A stretch of 23,107 bases of DNA from Methanothermococcus okinawensis (GCA_015661555.1 DQVW01000110.1:1-23107), one strand, 5' to 3'. Shown: positions 1 to 8,607, numbered from the stretch's first letter. The notes: a model not told the origin generated them from the sequence alone. Translations and numbers: made by a program.

Positions 1-525
1 ACAGGTATTATGAATCTCCTTAACTCCCAGGAGTTGGAGGGAGTAATTGCCCATGAGATAAGCCATATAAAAAATAGGGATATCCTAATAGGTACCATAG
101 TGGCAGTACTTGCAGGGGCCATTATATACCTTGCAGATATGCTCCAGTGGGGACTGTTATTTGGATTTGCTAGGGAAGATGAAGACAACCCTCTGGAATT
201 TATAGGTACCTTAATCTTTATGATATTTGCACCTATCGCTGCTACCCTAATACAGTTTGCCATCTCTAGACAGATGGAGTTCCGTGCAGATGAGGGGGGA
301 GCTAGATACTCCCATCCCCTATATTTGGCAAATGCACTGATTAAACTTGAAAAAGGAGTAAGTATGTATCCCCTTGAGGAGGGAAATCCAGCAACTGCAC
401 ATCTCTTTATAGTGAATCCCTTTAGAGATGAGACTATAATGAAACTCTTCTCTACACACCCACCTACAGAGGAGAGGGTAAAAAGACTCCTAAAGATGGC
501 AAAAAATCTAGGATATAGGAGATAA
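1..525 (+). CDS. htpX: HtpX-type membrane zinc metalloprotease (M48), 5' truncated by the window edge
   Basis: Membrane-bound protease of family M48, which degrades misfolded membrane proteins in stress response. The visible part is about 174 C-terminal residues; the frame is open to base 1, so the ATG at 10 is internal (the residues before it, TGI, continue the family pattern). The zinc motif HEISH lies within VIAHEISHIKNRD (bases about 46-84), and the downstream metal-ligand region MEFRADEGGARYS is present at about 273-311. Two hydrophobic segments (about 85-135 and 205-255) fit the HtpX membrane helices between these motifs. The gene ends with TAA at 523-525, about 90 bases before the histone start. 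The N-terminal helices and the promoter lie outside the window. Family assignment is secure; the substrate is unknown. Confidence 0.9.
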   Translation, partial: TGIMNLLNSQELEGVIAHEISHIKNRDILIGTIVAVLAGAIIYLADMLQWGLLFGFAREDEDNPLEFIGTLIFMIFAPIAATLIQFAISRQMEFRADEGGARYSHPLYLANALIKLEKGVSMYPLEEGNPATAHLFIVNPFRDETIMKLFSTHPPTEERVKRLLKMAKNLGYRR

Positions 526-556
526 AGAGTTAAACCCCTCTGTGATACCTTTATTT

Positions 557-574
557 CCGAAAAATTTATATATA
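557..574 (+). promoter_or_regulatory. BRE/TATA promoter of the histone gene
   Basis: The sequence CCGAAAAATTTATATAT matches the archaeal arrangement of a purine-rich BRE (CCGAAAA) directly followed by a TATA box (TTTATATA). Transcription would start about 25 bases downstream, near 592-598, giving a short leader before the Shine-Dalgarno AGAGGTGAT (605-613). It is the cleanest promoter in the window, as expected for an abundant chromatin protein. Confidence 0.8.
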
Positions 575-617
575 TCCTTTTTAAGACTTAAAAATATAAA
601 GTAAAAGAGGTGATGGG

Positions 618-839
618 ATGGCAAAGCTTCCAGTTGCACCAGTGGCAAGGATATTGAAGGAGGCAGGTGCAGAGAGGGTAAGTGAAAAGGCTGCCAAGGC
701 ATTAGTAGAGGCTCTCGAGGAAATAGCAATGGAGATCGCCAAGGGGGCTGTAGAGCTGGCTAAACATGCCAACAGAAAGACTGTTAAAGAGGAAGATGTA
801 AGAATGGCCCTAAAGATGATAGTAAATAAGGGTGAATAA
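618..839 (+). CDS. Archaeal histone (HMf/HMt family)
   Basis: A 73-residue DNA-binding histone-fold protein that dimerises and wraps DNA into archaeal chromatin. The N-terminus MAKLPVAPVARILKEAGAER is the typical helix 1 region. A long central helix follows (about residues 24-50), then the loop and helix 3 with the highly conserved HANRKTVKEEDVRMA segment (about 52-66). The length is slightly above the usual 66-69 residues, with a short NKGE tail. The ATG at 618 sits three bases after an excellent Shine-Dalgarno (GAGGTGAT, 606-613). It has its own promoter upstream and a T-rich stretch downstream, so it is probably monocistronic. It is convergent with the reverse gyrase gene. Confidence 0.96.
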   Translation: MAKLPVAPVARILKEAGAERVSEKAAKALVEALEEIAMEIAKGAVELAKHANRKTVKEEDVRMALKMIVNKGE

Positions 840-846
840 ACTCTCT

Positions 847-872
847 CTTTTTTATTAGGATATCCATTTTTT
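847..872 (+). terminator. T-rich terminator after the histone gene
   Basis: Two runs of six T (848-853 and 867-872) occur within 35 bases of the histone stop. Archaeal RNA polymerase terminates at such oligo-T tracts without needing a hairpin. The position between two convergent genes fits, but the call rests on composition only. Confidence 0.5.
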
Positions 873-912
873 ACTATAACCAAACTTCTATATAAAGATA
901 CCCCAGGTTGTG

Positions 913-3900
913 TTATATCCTATCACATACAGCTTTTAAAGAGTGTAACACCTGGATGTAGTCCACCTCTCCCCTCTCTATTTTGTCCATAATTTCCTCA
1001 AGTTCCCTAGTTTTTTCCTCGGATATAAGATGTGGATAGTGTGTAATAAGATAGTTGTAGACCTCTATTCCCAACTTTGTAGGTATCAACTTACCCTTGT
1101 TTTTACTCTTTATAACATAACCCCTGTCTAACAACTTCTTTATTATCTGGGCGTAGGTGGAGGGTCTTCCTATTCCCCTCTCCTTCATAAGTTTTACAAC
1201 CTCTCCCTCGTCGTAAAGTGGCACCTTGTTTACCTTTCTTACACTGTACTCCAAAACCTTCAATCTATTCTTCTCAATTCTTGGGAGTTTTCTCAACTTC
1301 AATTTATACATTCTACTCCAGCCCTCAAACTCCACATCTACATAGCCTTCTATCTTCTCCTCCACATCCTTTATATACAACTCCTGGTAGAGTAAGATGG
1401 CCTCCTTCATCTGGGAGGCTATAAACCTTCTAAATATAAGATCGTATACCCTTAAGTGGTTTCTACTTAAACTTATGTTGTTCTCCCTGATGAACTCTAT
1501 AAGCTCTCCAGTATCCATAGGTTTTGTAGGCCTTATACACTCATGTGGCCCCTCCATGTAAAATTCCCTGTTCTTCAGGTAGTCCTCCAAGTTGGATAAC
1601 TTCAGGTACTCCCTTGCAACCCTCATACCATCTAGGGATACCCTTGTGGAGGAGGTTCTGTGGTAGGTAGTTAAACCCAGTTCAAAGAGGTCCTGAGCTA
1701 TCTTCATAACCTCTTCTGTACTTAAGTAGAACTTCTTTGTGGCCTCCTCCAGGAGGGTATCTGTGGTAAAGGGAGGTAGTGGAGGGACCTCTTTTTTATA
1801 GAGCTTTACCTCAACCTCCACCTCATCCCCCTTAAAGTCCCCCTCCCATACCTTTCCAAGGTATATATCGTACTCCAGCTTCAGGGAGAGGTAAGGTACC
1901 TTCTTCTTATGTTCCTCATACCTCTCTATTATCCAGCCTAGAACTGGTGTCTGCACCCTACCTGCAGAGAGGTAGTTCTTCTTGAAGACCTCCCACAACT
2001 TCTGACTAAGTTTAAATCCTATCCACCTATCCTCTATTCTCCTAACTAGTTGACTCTTGACCTTGTTCTCATCTAGCTTTAACTCCTCGCCTCTTTTATA
2101 TGCCTCCACAGCCCTTAAAATTGCCCTTCTAGTTATCTCGTTAAACCCTATCCTGTAGATGTTTTTGTTAAAGGGTAAAACATTTAGGCCTATATCGTAG
2201 CCAATCTTCTCCCCCTCAGTATCGATATCTGTGGCTATAAATACCCCATCTACTTCATCGGCAATCTCTCTTATAGTCTCAATGTTATCTCTACAGTTTA
2301 TCAGGTTTACCCTCTCCCCCTTCTCCATCAACTCCTTAATTATCTCCTCTATATCCTTTTGATCAGTTATCTGTTCTCCATTTATCTTTCTCAGAGCCAT
2401 GTAGATAGGGATATAGAGGTTATCCTCTATCTTTACCCCGTAGTATCCCTCCTTGGTAACTAGGTCGAAGATATGGCCACCGCTGGCTGTTATTATTAGA
2501 TTTATATCCCCCATACATACCTCGTAGACGTTTATACCTCTTATCTTTCTCCTTGAGGGCCTTCCAAAGAAACTTGCTATTGTCCTAGCCTTATTTGGAC
2601 TCTCTACAACCATAAGGATGGACTTCAATAGATCAGGTACCTTACCCCTCTTCTTACCTAGCTTAATCCTCTCCCTGTCCTCGTCTATCTTCTTTATCAG
2701 CTCCTCAAAGTTAACCTCTTTGGCACTTTTAAACTCACTTTCATAGTTGAACAGCATATACTTCTTAACACTCTCAAACAACTTCCAGTCATCTACCAGT
2801 AGTATGGAGGCCCCCTTTGTTAGACCAAACTCTGTCATCCTGGAGGTTCTACCAGAGGCCTGAATATAGGTCTTTATATCAGGTATAAGGAGGTAGATCT
2901 CATCCTCCTCAACCCTTAGGGAGAAGTTCTTCAACTTTAAATCCCTCTTTAGAATCTCCTCTATCTCCTCCAGAGACTTCCCCTCTATGTCGACCTCGAT
3001 CCCCCTACTCTCCCTTACCTTCTCCAGGTACTCCCTTAGTTTAAACTTCATCTTTGGAATACCGTAGAATAGGGCATACCTCACCCTCTCAGGCATATCC
3101 AGCCCTCTAACTAGAACCCCGTAGTAGGATGCAACCCCTATAAGTACATCTATCTTACCCTCCCTAAATTCCTCAAACCCCTCCTTATCCTTTGAATAGA
3201 TAAGCTTGACCTTTATGTTATGCTCTTTTAAAAGATTTTCAATATCCTTTGCCATCTCCAAGCCGTAATCCTGGGATACAAATACAAGGCCACCAGTACC
3301 TAAGAGTTTAACGTACTCTAAAACCTTCTCCATACCTATCTCGTCGTATATGTCAACAACGTCTCTCAACTTGTTTATACCGTATCCAACTTCAAAGTCC
3401 AACAACTCCCTGTATAACTTAACCCTGTCTCCATAACTCTTTCCAGTTGCAGATGCAATAACTATACATCCATGTTTAATACCCTCTATCTTCTTTTTCA
3501 ACTTCTCCCTAAGTTCTAGGGCCTCCTCGAATCTCCTCCTCCTCATAAGTATTATAATTCTGTAGGCCTCCTCTATCAACTCCCTACTGAAACCTAGAAG
3601 TATTAAAGTTCTATCTATATTCTTGGAGGATTTTAAAAGGGCATCCACGTCATCTACGAATATAAAGTCAAAGGTTGTATTGGGCATATTTCTGGTGAGA
3701 TAGTTGGAAGTTGTAATCAACACCTGAAAGTCCCCCTTCTCTATCCTCTCCTTCACCTCCCTCTTCTCCCTCTCACTTAACTCTGAGTGATAACATACCA
3801 CCTTGATCCTATCTCCTACAAGGGATATTGCCCTCTCGTAGGTCTGTTTAACTAGGAGGGTGGTGGGGAGGATTATATAGCATCTCTTCCCCCTACTTGC

Positions 3901-4251
3901 CAGGTAGAGACTCATAATCACTCCGAAGAAACTCTTACCAACACCAGTAGGTGCAACTATGGAGAAACTCTTATTCTTCAAAACCCTCTTGGCCCACATC
4001 TTCTGAATACTTAGAAGCTCATAACCTAACTCCTTACAGAATTCCTCAAACTCCTTAAACTCATTCCAAACCTTACAGTAGTTCTTTAACTTATCCAACT
4101 TATTCTCCTCTCTTAGTTTCCTACAGAGGTCCAACTTGGAGTACTTTTTATCCTCCTCTAGACATCTCTCACATACCCCTGTCTCCAACCTACTACTGTA
4201 GATCTCTTCAAAACAGTTTGGGCACATCTCCTTGTATATAATAGGTATCAT
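913..4251 (-). CDS. rgy: Reverse gyrase, without intein and without a recognisable second zinc finger
   Basis: ATP-dependent enzyme that introduces positive supercoils; a fusion of an SF2 helicase-like module with a type IA topoisomerase. Residue numbers use the ATG at 4251. The N-terminal zinc finger has Cys10, Cys13, Cys27 and Cys30. The helicase part has the P-loop APTGVGKS (100-107), DDVD (200-203), a SAT motif (about 267) and QASGRTSR (about 465-472). The topoisomerase part has the Toprim glutamate in VVESPNKA (548-555), the DxDxEGE motif (675-681) and catalytic Tyr863 in TTYHRTSST. The insert between helicase motifs (the latch) is short. The frame opens at a GTG (4260), but AGGTG (4258-4262) is spaced correctly for ATG 4251, giving 1112 residues. 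The gene follows the PP-loop gene by nine bases. M. jannaschii reverse gyrase carries an intein; none is seen here. Confidence 0.97.
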   Translation of the reverse strand: MIPIIYKEMCPNCFEEIYSSRLETGVCERCLEEDKKYSKLDLCRKLREENKLDKLKNYCKVWNEFKEFEEFCKELGYELLSIQKMWAKRVLKNKSFSIVAPTGVGKSFFGVIMSLYLASRGKRCYIILPTTLLVKQTYERAISLVGDRIKVVCYHSELSEREKREVKERIEKGDFQVLITTSNYLTRNMPNTTFDFIFVDDVDALLKSSKNIDRTLILLGFSRELIEEAYRIIILMRRRRFEEALELREKLKKKIEGIKHGCIVIASATGKSYGDRVKLYRELLDFEVGYGINKLRDVVDIYDEIGMEKVLEYVKLLGTGGLVFVSQDYGLEMAKDIENLLKEHNIKVKLIYSKDKEGFEEFREGKIDVLIGVASYYGVLVRGLDMPERVRYALFYGIPKMKFKLREYLEKVRESRGIEVDIEGKSLEEIEEILKRDLKLKNFSLRVEEDEIYLLIPDIKTYIQASGRTSRMTEFGLTKGASILLVDDWKLFESVKKYMLFNYESEFKSAKEVNFEELIKKIDEDRERIKLGKKRGKVPDLLKSILMVVESPNKARTIASFFGRPSRRKIRGINVYEVCMGDINLIITASGGHIFDLVTKEGYYGVKIEDNLYIPIYMALRKINGEQITDQKDIEEIIKELMEKGERVNLINCRDNIETIREIADEVDGVFIATDIDTEGEKIGYDIGLNVLPFNKNIYRIGFNEITRRAILRAVEAYKRGEELKLDENKVKSQLVRRIEDRWIGFKLSQKLWEVFKKNYLSAGRVQTPVLGWIIERYEEHKKKVPYLSLKLEYDIYLGKVWEGDFKGDEVEVEVKLYKKEVPPLPPFTTDTLLEEATKKFYLSTEEVMKIAQDLFELGLTTYHRTSSTRVSLDGMRVAREYLKLSNLEDYLKNREFYMEGPHECIRPTKPMDTGELIEFIRENNISLSRNHLRVYDLIFRRFIASQMKEAILLYQELYIKDVEEKIEGYVDVEFEGWSRMYKLKLRKLPRIEKNRLKVLEYSVRKVNKVPLYDEGEVVKLMKERGIGRPSTYAQIIKKLLDRGYVIKSKNKGKLIPTKLGIEVYNYLITHYPHLISEEKTRELEEIMDKIERGEVDYIQVLHSLKAVCDRI

Positions 4252-4260
4252 GGACAACAC

Positions 4261-5154
4261 CTATAGCTTTTCTAAGACCTCTCCCAGTTTCTTTATAAAT
4301 TCCTCCTTCTCCTTCTCTCCCACGTCATCTCTAACAGGGATAACTATAATTTCCCTGGAGGGGAGCCTTATAGAGGCCCTAAATCTACCGTCCCTTCTGG
4401 CCACTTCTGTAATCTTTTCATTGTATATATATAGTTTGTCTAGAAGGTCCTCTGTTACCAGGGCATCGTTGTCACAGTACTGTAATGGACATCCCTCCCT
4501 CCAGAACCCCCATCTATCTCCAGCCTCATGTACCCTTCTAACCTCTATCTTGTAGTACTCCACAAGTTTCAATATGTCCTCATATCCACATCTGATAAGG
4601 GGTCTGAAAAAGAGAAAGTTGTACCTCTTAGGTACCGGGGTTAACTCCATCTTCTCAAATCTTACCTCTCCATATTTCTCCTTTAGATACTGCATAATAG
4701 GACCTGAGATCTTCTCTACAGAGGTGTCCCCAGTCATAATTACCTTTGCCCCCTCCCTCCTCGCTATCCTCACAGCCTTAGTCTTCATTATACTCTTGCA
4801 GATACGACATATACTTCTCCCCTTTGCACCCTTTGTCCTTCTCTTTAGGTCCTCTGTAATATCGTAAAACTTTATGGGAACCTGGAACCTCTCTGCTATC
4901 CTCTTAGCCTCCTCCCTGGAGAGTTGCCAACTCCACCTATGGGTAAAGTGGATGGCCAGGGAGACGTTAAGACCTAGATCCTTGGCCAACGCCAGGGCTG
5001 TAGCACTATCCTTCCCCCCACTGAGCATACACACTATCTTCTCATCTAAAACTCCCCACTCTTGAAAATTCCTTATAATGTCTTCCTTCAACTGTTTTAG
5101 ATCCTTTAACTTCCTGTAATTTCTCGTCCACTCTGAAAATAGGATGTTCTCCAT
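4261..5154 (-). CDS. PP-loop (adenine nucleotide alpha hydrolase-like) ATPase with cysteine pairs, possibly tRNA thiolation
   Basis: A 297-residue protein with the pyrophosphatase-loop signature SGGKDS at 45-50, which binds ATP and activates a substrate by adenylation. A CRIC pair lies at 116-119, Cys189 in LIRCGYEDI, and a second pair at 222 and 227 (CPLQYC). PP-loop enzymes with such cysteines (TtcA/TtuA/NcsA types) often modify tRNA using an iron-sulfur cluster or zinc, so a tRNA-modifying sulfurtransferase role is plausible. The context supports RNA modification: truD is the upstream neighbour, 31 bases away. The exact family and substrate were not recognised. The ribosome binding site before ATG 5154 is weak (GTGGG), which suggests partial dependence on translation of the upstream gene. 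Confidence 0.8.
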   Translation of the reverse strand: MENILFSEWTRNYRKLKDLKQLKEDIIRNFQEWGVLDEKIVCMLSGGKDSATALALAKDLGLNVSLAIHFTHRWSWQLSREEAKRIAERFQVPIKFYDITEDLKRRTKGAKGRSICRICKSIMKTKAVRIARREGAKVIMTGDTSVEKISGPIMQYLKEKYGEVRFEKMELTPVPKRYNFLFFRPLIRCGYEDILKLVEYYKIEVRRVHEAGDRWGFWREGCPLQYCDNDALVTEDLLDKLYIYNEKITEVARRDGRFRASIRLPSREIIVIPVRDDVGEKEKEEFIKKLGEVLEKL

Positions 5155-5185
5155 ATTCCCACATCCGTTAAAAAGAGTATATTAT

Positions 5186-6382
5186 TTAAAGGGTCACTCT
5201 TTTTACCACCATGGTGGCGTAGCAGCCCTTCCTCAACTGAAATTCCAGGGTGATCTTATACCTGCCCCTATTTAACTCGTCCTCTAGAAACTCCCCATAT
5301 CTCACATTCTCTGGGACGGAGAGTATTCGCCTCTCGGTATAGGAGGGTTTTGAAAGATCTAGAAGTCTGTTGAAGTCCTCTATTTTTAAACCCTCTCTCT
5401 TTAACACATCCTCTATAATCTCTCTGTACTCCTCTTTGACATCCTTTGTATCCAGGTCGTGGGTTATGGTTGGGAAGGTCTCATCCCTTAAGGTGTTAAG
5501 GACATCCTCCCCTATGTCCCTGTAGAATAGAAAGGTTCCACAGCTGTAGTCAATATATACCCTATCTTCCCTGGGAATATAACCCTTTAAGAGGGTCTTT
5601 ACAGATTCATTCCAGAGGTAACTCTGATAGGCGGAGACAAATAACTTCTTCAACCTGATATCTACGAACTTGAAGGCCTCCTTAAACCTCTCCTCCTCAT
5701 CTCCACCCTGGAGATAACTAATTATGTTGTGAAACATCCTGTCCCTTATCCCCCTCTCCCTCATATACCTTAAAATGGATTCCCAGTCCCTCCAGTGACT
5801 ACTTATGTATCTCTTTAGATCCTTTACCAACTTACTCTCACTTTTTCTATACCTGGTAAGTATTATCTTGAGGGCCTTCTCGTAGTTTCCCATCATGTAC
5901 TCCTTGGCAATGAATTCCCCACTTCTATACACACTTCCAAATCTCTGGGTGTCGTAGTAGTTGGGAACTCCCAGATGTAACTTTTTTAGATTCTCCTCAA
6001 CCCTTGGGAGGTACTCCTTTTTAAGATATCTTATGGTGATTTTGAACTTATTTCCTGCCAACTGCCCCAGTTTTAAAGGACTTCCCACCTTTCTTAGATA
6101 CTTTAACTCTAAATTTTTCTCCCTCAGTGACAGTATCCCGTATCTTGCTGGGATGGTGATATGTTGAATTGTAACGGCGTGCCTGTCCTTTAAGCCACAG
6201 TAACCTATCTCCTTTAAAGGTATCCTGAACCTCTTGGATATGTAGGACAGAGTCCTTAAATTCTCCATGTTTACCTTCTTTAACAGATAGAGGTTGTAGG
6301 CATCCCCCTCTTTGAGGGCCTTTTCATCTAGTATCTCCTCCACTATAAAGTCCTCTGGGAGTTGTCTAATCTTCACCTTCAT
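5186..6382 (-). CDS. truD: tRNA pseudouridine synthase TruD
   Basis: A 398-residue member of the TruD family, which isomerises a uridine in tRNA (position 13 in the bacterial enzyme) to pseudouridine. The conserved catalytic region GYCGLKDRHAVTIQ is at 60-73, with Asp66 as the predicted nucleophile, and NYYDTQRFGS at 141-150 is the second family signature. The N-terminus IRQLPEDFIVEEI is typical for the family. The start ATG at 6382 lies inside the last codons of the upstream membrane-anchored gene (17-base overlap), with CAGGTAG as ribosome binding site, so the two are likely translationally coupled. The length is as expected for archaeal TruD, which carries the insertion domain absent from other synthase families. 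Confidence 0.95.
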   Translation of the reverse strand: MKVKIRQLPEDFIVEEILDEKALKEGDAYNLYLLKKVNMENLRTLSYISKRFRIPLKEIGYCGLKDRHAVTIQHITIPARYGILSLREKNLELKYLRKVGSPLKLGQLAGNKFKITIRYLKKEYLPRVEENLKKLHLGVPNYYDTQRFGSVYRSGEFIAKEYMMGNYEKALKIILTRYRKSESKLVKDLKRYISSHWRDWESILRYMRERGIRDRMFHNIISYLQGGDEEERFKEAFKFVDIRLKKLFVSAYQSYLWNESVKTLLKGYIPREDRVYIDYSCGTFLFYRDIGEDVLNTLRDETFPTITHDLDTKDVKEEYREIIEDVLKREGLKIEDFNRLLDLSKPSYTERRILSVPENVRYGEFLEDELNRGRYKITLEFQLRKGCYATMVVKRVTL

Positions 6383-7016
6383 AATTTCTACCTGTAGGTT
6401 GTATACTCTCTATGTACTCATTCCATCTTAACCACATCTCTCTGACAAATTCATCCTCCCTGTCAAATCCCATGATTATGTGATACCTTCCAACCTCCCT
6501 GTAGTAGCAGTAGTCTACAGAGGTGTTGTTCCCGTATTGAGAGATGTACTTATAACTGTAGTAGATACCGTACCTGAAGGGTCTCCTCTCCTTCAGGACC
6601 TTGAGAAACCTGGGATTATCCAGGTTAGGTTTATAATCCCTAACGTCGAAACTTATTCTCCTCCCATCCTTCTCGTAGATCTTTACTATACCCTTCCCCT
6701 TCCCTTCAGATACCCTTATAACGTTGGAATAGGGCAGGTCCAAAAAGAGGTCCTCTAGGGAGATATTTCTTACAGGGTGTTTCTCCTCCCTAGATGTTGG
6801 GGTGTTGTTATAAATTGTGGTGTTGTCTACCTTAGGTATAGTCTCCTCTAACACAATGTTCTCCATCTCACTTAGGTTACTGAAATTATCTATCCCCTCT
6901 AAATTTAAAAAATTGTCATTCCCAGGGTTGTCACTTTTAGATAAGATATGGAAAATAAGAGTTATCTGACTAAAAAGAAGTATGATGATAATAATATCTT
7001 TGTAGGATACCTTCAT
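6366..7016 (-). CDS. Hypothetical membrane-anchored protein upstream of truD
   Basis: Not recognised. The 216 residues begin with MKVSYKD followed by one strongly hydrophobic segment (about residues 8-25), consistent with an uncleaved signal anchor. Next comes a polar, Asn/Glu/Thr-rich linker (about 27-85) and a compact-looking C-terminal domain (about 86-205) rich in Tyr, Arg and Phe (for example RYGIYYSYKYISQYG). It has one cysteine (DYCYY) and no metal or nucleotide motif. The topology suggests an extracytoplasmic C-terminal domain. ATG 7016 has a good ribosome binding site (GAGGTAG), and the stop overlaps the truD start by 17 bases. The linker composition and lack of motifs suggest a lineage-restricted gene. 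Confidence 0.8.
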   Translation of the reverse strand: MKVSYKDIIIIILLFSQITLIFHILSKSDNPGNDNFLNLEGIDNFSNLSEMENIVLEETIPKVDNTTIYNNTPTSREEKHPVRNISLEDLFLDLPYSNVIRVSEGKGKGIVKIYEKDGRRISFDVRDYKPNLDNPRFLKVLKERRPFRYGIYYSYKYISQYGNNTSVDYCYYREVGRYHIIMGFDREDEFVREMWLRWNEYIESIQPTGRNYEGED

Positions 7017-7041
7017 GATCTACCTCACAGAGTATAAAAAG

Positions 7042-8139
7042 TTATTCTACAAATGCCATAAGGTCCTCTGGTCTATGTAATTCCCCTCCTATCTTGGTAC
7101 AGGGTATTACCTCTGCTCTACTGTACTTCATCACCTCCTCTACAATCTGACCCAGGTTCATCTCAGGCACTATAATCCTGGAGGCCTTTAGATCCCTTAC
7201 CACCTTGTCAGGGAAGGGATGGACAGTTATCAGTCTAAGGTATCCTACATCGTAACCCTTCTCCCTCAGTATCTCAACTGTATACTTTACAGTTCTTGAG
7301 GGTGTCCCATAGCATAGGAAGATAGTATCACTGTCCAGGTACTTCCCCTCGTATTTTACAATCTTATCTTTGTTCTTCCTTATCTTGTTACATATCCTTC
7401 TCACTAACTTGTCGTGGGTCTCAGGTGAGACATCTGGATAACCTCTCTCGTCATGGGTGAGTCCTGTAACATGTACGTTGTAGCCCCTTCCAAATACAGG
7501 CATCTCTGCAACATCTTTATCAAAGGGGAAGGGTTTCTTACAGGGTTTTTCCTCGGGGATAGCTCTATCCACCACTGGGATGTTGTCGTGGAGTACCACC
7601 TTCTCCCTCATATGCCCTACAATCTCATCTGCCATGACAAACACTGGTATCCTGTACATCTCGGCGTAGTTAAATGCCATAATTGTAAAGTCGTACATCT
7701 CCTGTACTGAGGAGGGTGCAAGGGCTATAGGTTCATAGTCTCCATGGGCACCCCATCTCACCTGCATCATATCTCCCTGACTGGCATAGGTGGGCTGCCC
7801 AGTAGAGGGGCCTCCCCTCTGTACATCCACTATTACACAGGGTGCCTCTGTCATATAGGCAAACCCTATCTGTTCTATCATTAGGCTAAGTCCTGGACCT
7901 GAAGTTGCCGTCATGGCCTTTAAACCACTCCAACTTGCACCTATTACACTTGCCATAGCCCCTATCTCATCCTCCATCTGAATGAAGTAGCCACCTACCT
8001 TTGGAAGTATCCTTGCCATCTCCTCTGCAACCTCTGTAGAGGGGGTTATAGGATATCCCCCAAAGAATCTACAACCTGCCTTAATTGCCCCTCTTGCACA
8101 TGCTATATTACCCTGGATAAAGTCTACCTTTTCACTCAA
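7042..8139 (-). CDS. korA: 2-oxoglutarate:ferredoxin oxidoreductase, alpha subunit (KorA)
   Basis: A 365-residue alpha subunit of the 2-oxoacid:ferredoxin oxidoreductases. In methanogens the Kor enzyme reductively carboxylates succinyl-CoA to 2-oxoglutarate in the incomplete reductive citric acid pathway. The signature GYPITPSTEVAEEMA (28-42) and the conserved ATSGPGLSLM segment (about 78-87) are the alpha-subunit pyrimidine-binding region; QRGGPSTGQPT (about 107-117) is also typical. The start is a TTG at 8137-8139, supported by a strong AAGGTGAT site that overlaps the stop of the UspA gene; the next in-frame ATG would delete the conserved core. The beta, gamma and ferredoxin-like subunits are not adjacent. 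VorB (2-oxoisovalerate) and PorA-type paralogues are related, but the pattern is closest to KorA. Confidence 0.88.
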   Translation of the reverse strand: MSEKVDFIQGNIACARGAIKAGCRFFGGYPITPSTEVAEEMARILPKVGGYFIQMEDEIGAMASVIGASWSGLKAMTATSGPGLSLMIEQIGFAYMTEAPCVIVDVQRGGPSTGQPTYASQGDMMQVRWGAHGDYEPIALAPSSVQEMYDFTIMAFNYAEMYRIPVFVMADEIVGHMREKVVLHDNIPVVDRAIPEEKPCKKPFPFDKDVAEMPVFGRGYNVHVTGLTHDERGYPDVSPETHDKLVRRICNKIRKNKDKIVKYEGKYLDSDTIFLCYGTPSRTVKYTVEILREKGYDVGYLRLITVHPFPDKVVRDLKASRIIVPEMNLGQIVEEVMKYSRAEVIPCTKIGGELHRPEDLMAFVE

Positions 8140-8148
8140 TTTATCACC

Positions 8149-8592
8149 TTATTTCTTTTTCCTCATCTTTACAAGGAGCACTGGGCACTGGGCCTTCCTA
8201 CTGACCTTCTCCGCCACACTACCTAGTAGTAGTCTATCTATTCCACTTTTCCCAGAGGTTCCCATAACTATAAGGTCTATGCCTCTCCTCTCAGCATACT
8301 CCACTATCTCCCTGGCAGGACTACCCTCTAGGATCTCGGTAGTGATATCAACACCTATCTCTTTAGCCATCTTTTCTATCTTCTTAAAGGCCTCCCTACC
8401 CTCCTCCTCTAAAACCTCCCTCATAGTCTCCCAAAAGCCCTCTGTAGGCAGTCCTATAAAGGGCATGATGTCTACCACGTATATAACGTATACCTTGGAG
8501 TTCATCAGCCTTGCTATCTCCAAACCATGCCTTGCAGCCTCTATGGATACGTCAGAGTTATCTGTTGGTATCAGTATCTTCTTGTAGAGCAT
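8149..8592 (-). CDS. Universal stress protein, ATP-binding type (UspA family)
   Basis: A 147-residue single-domain Usp protein. It opens with the typical beta strand YKKILIPTDNSDVS. It has the ATP-binding signature G-x2-G-x9-G-S: Gly111, Gly114, Gly124 and Ser125. It therefore belongs to the ATP-binding group exemplified by M. jannaschii MJ0577 rather than the non-binding UspA group. Its precise role is unknown; these proteins act as regulators or switches in the cytoplasm. ATG 8592 has a GGGGAT ribosome binding site. The gene is 15 bases downstream of the UPF0201 gene, and its stop is part of the ribosome binding region of korA (nine-base gap), so coupling is likely. Confidence 0.93.
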   Translation of the reverse strand: MLYKKILIPTDNSDVSIEAARHGLEIARLMNSKVYVIYVVDIMPFIGLPTEGFWETMREVLEEEGREAFKKIEKMAKEIGVDITTEILEGSPAREIVEYAERRGIDLIVMGTSGKSGIDRLLLGSVAEKVSRKAQCPVLLVKMRKKK

Positions 8593-8607
8593 CCTATCCC
8601 CTATATA

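Noticed and set aside
581..883. Open frame on the - strand across the histone gene
   Set aside because: It is antisense to a well-supported histone gene with promoter and ribosome site; its Ser/Ala-rich protein is a typical mirror of a helical coding region.
913..4251. Intein in reverse gyrase or in atpA
   Set aside because: Inteins are known at such loci in some archaea, but both proteins have contiguous motifs and normal lengths, with no intein splice-junction or endonuclease sequence.
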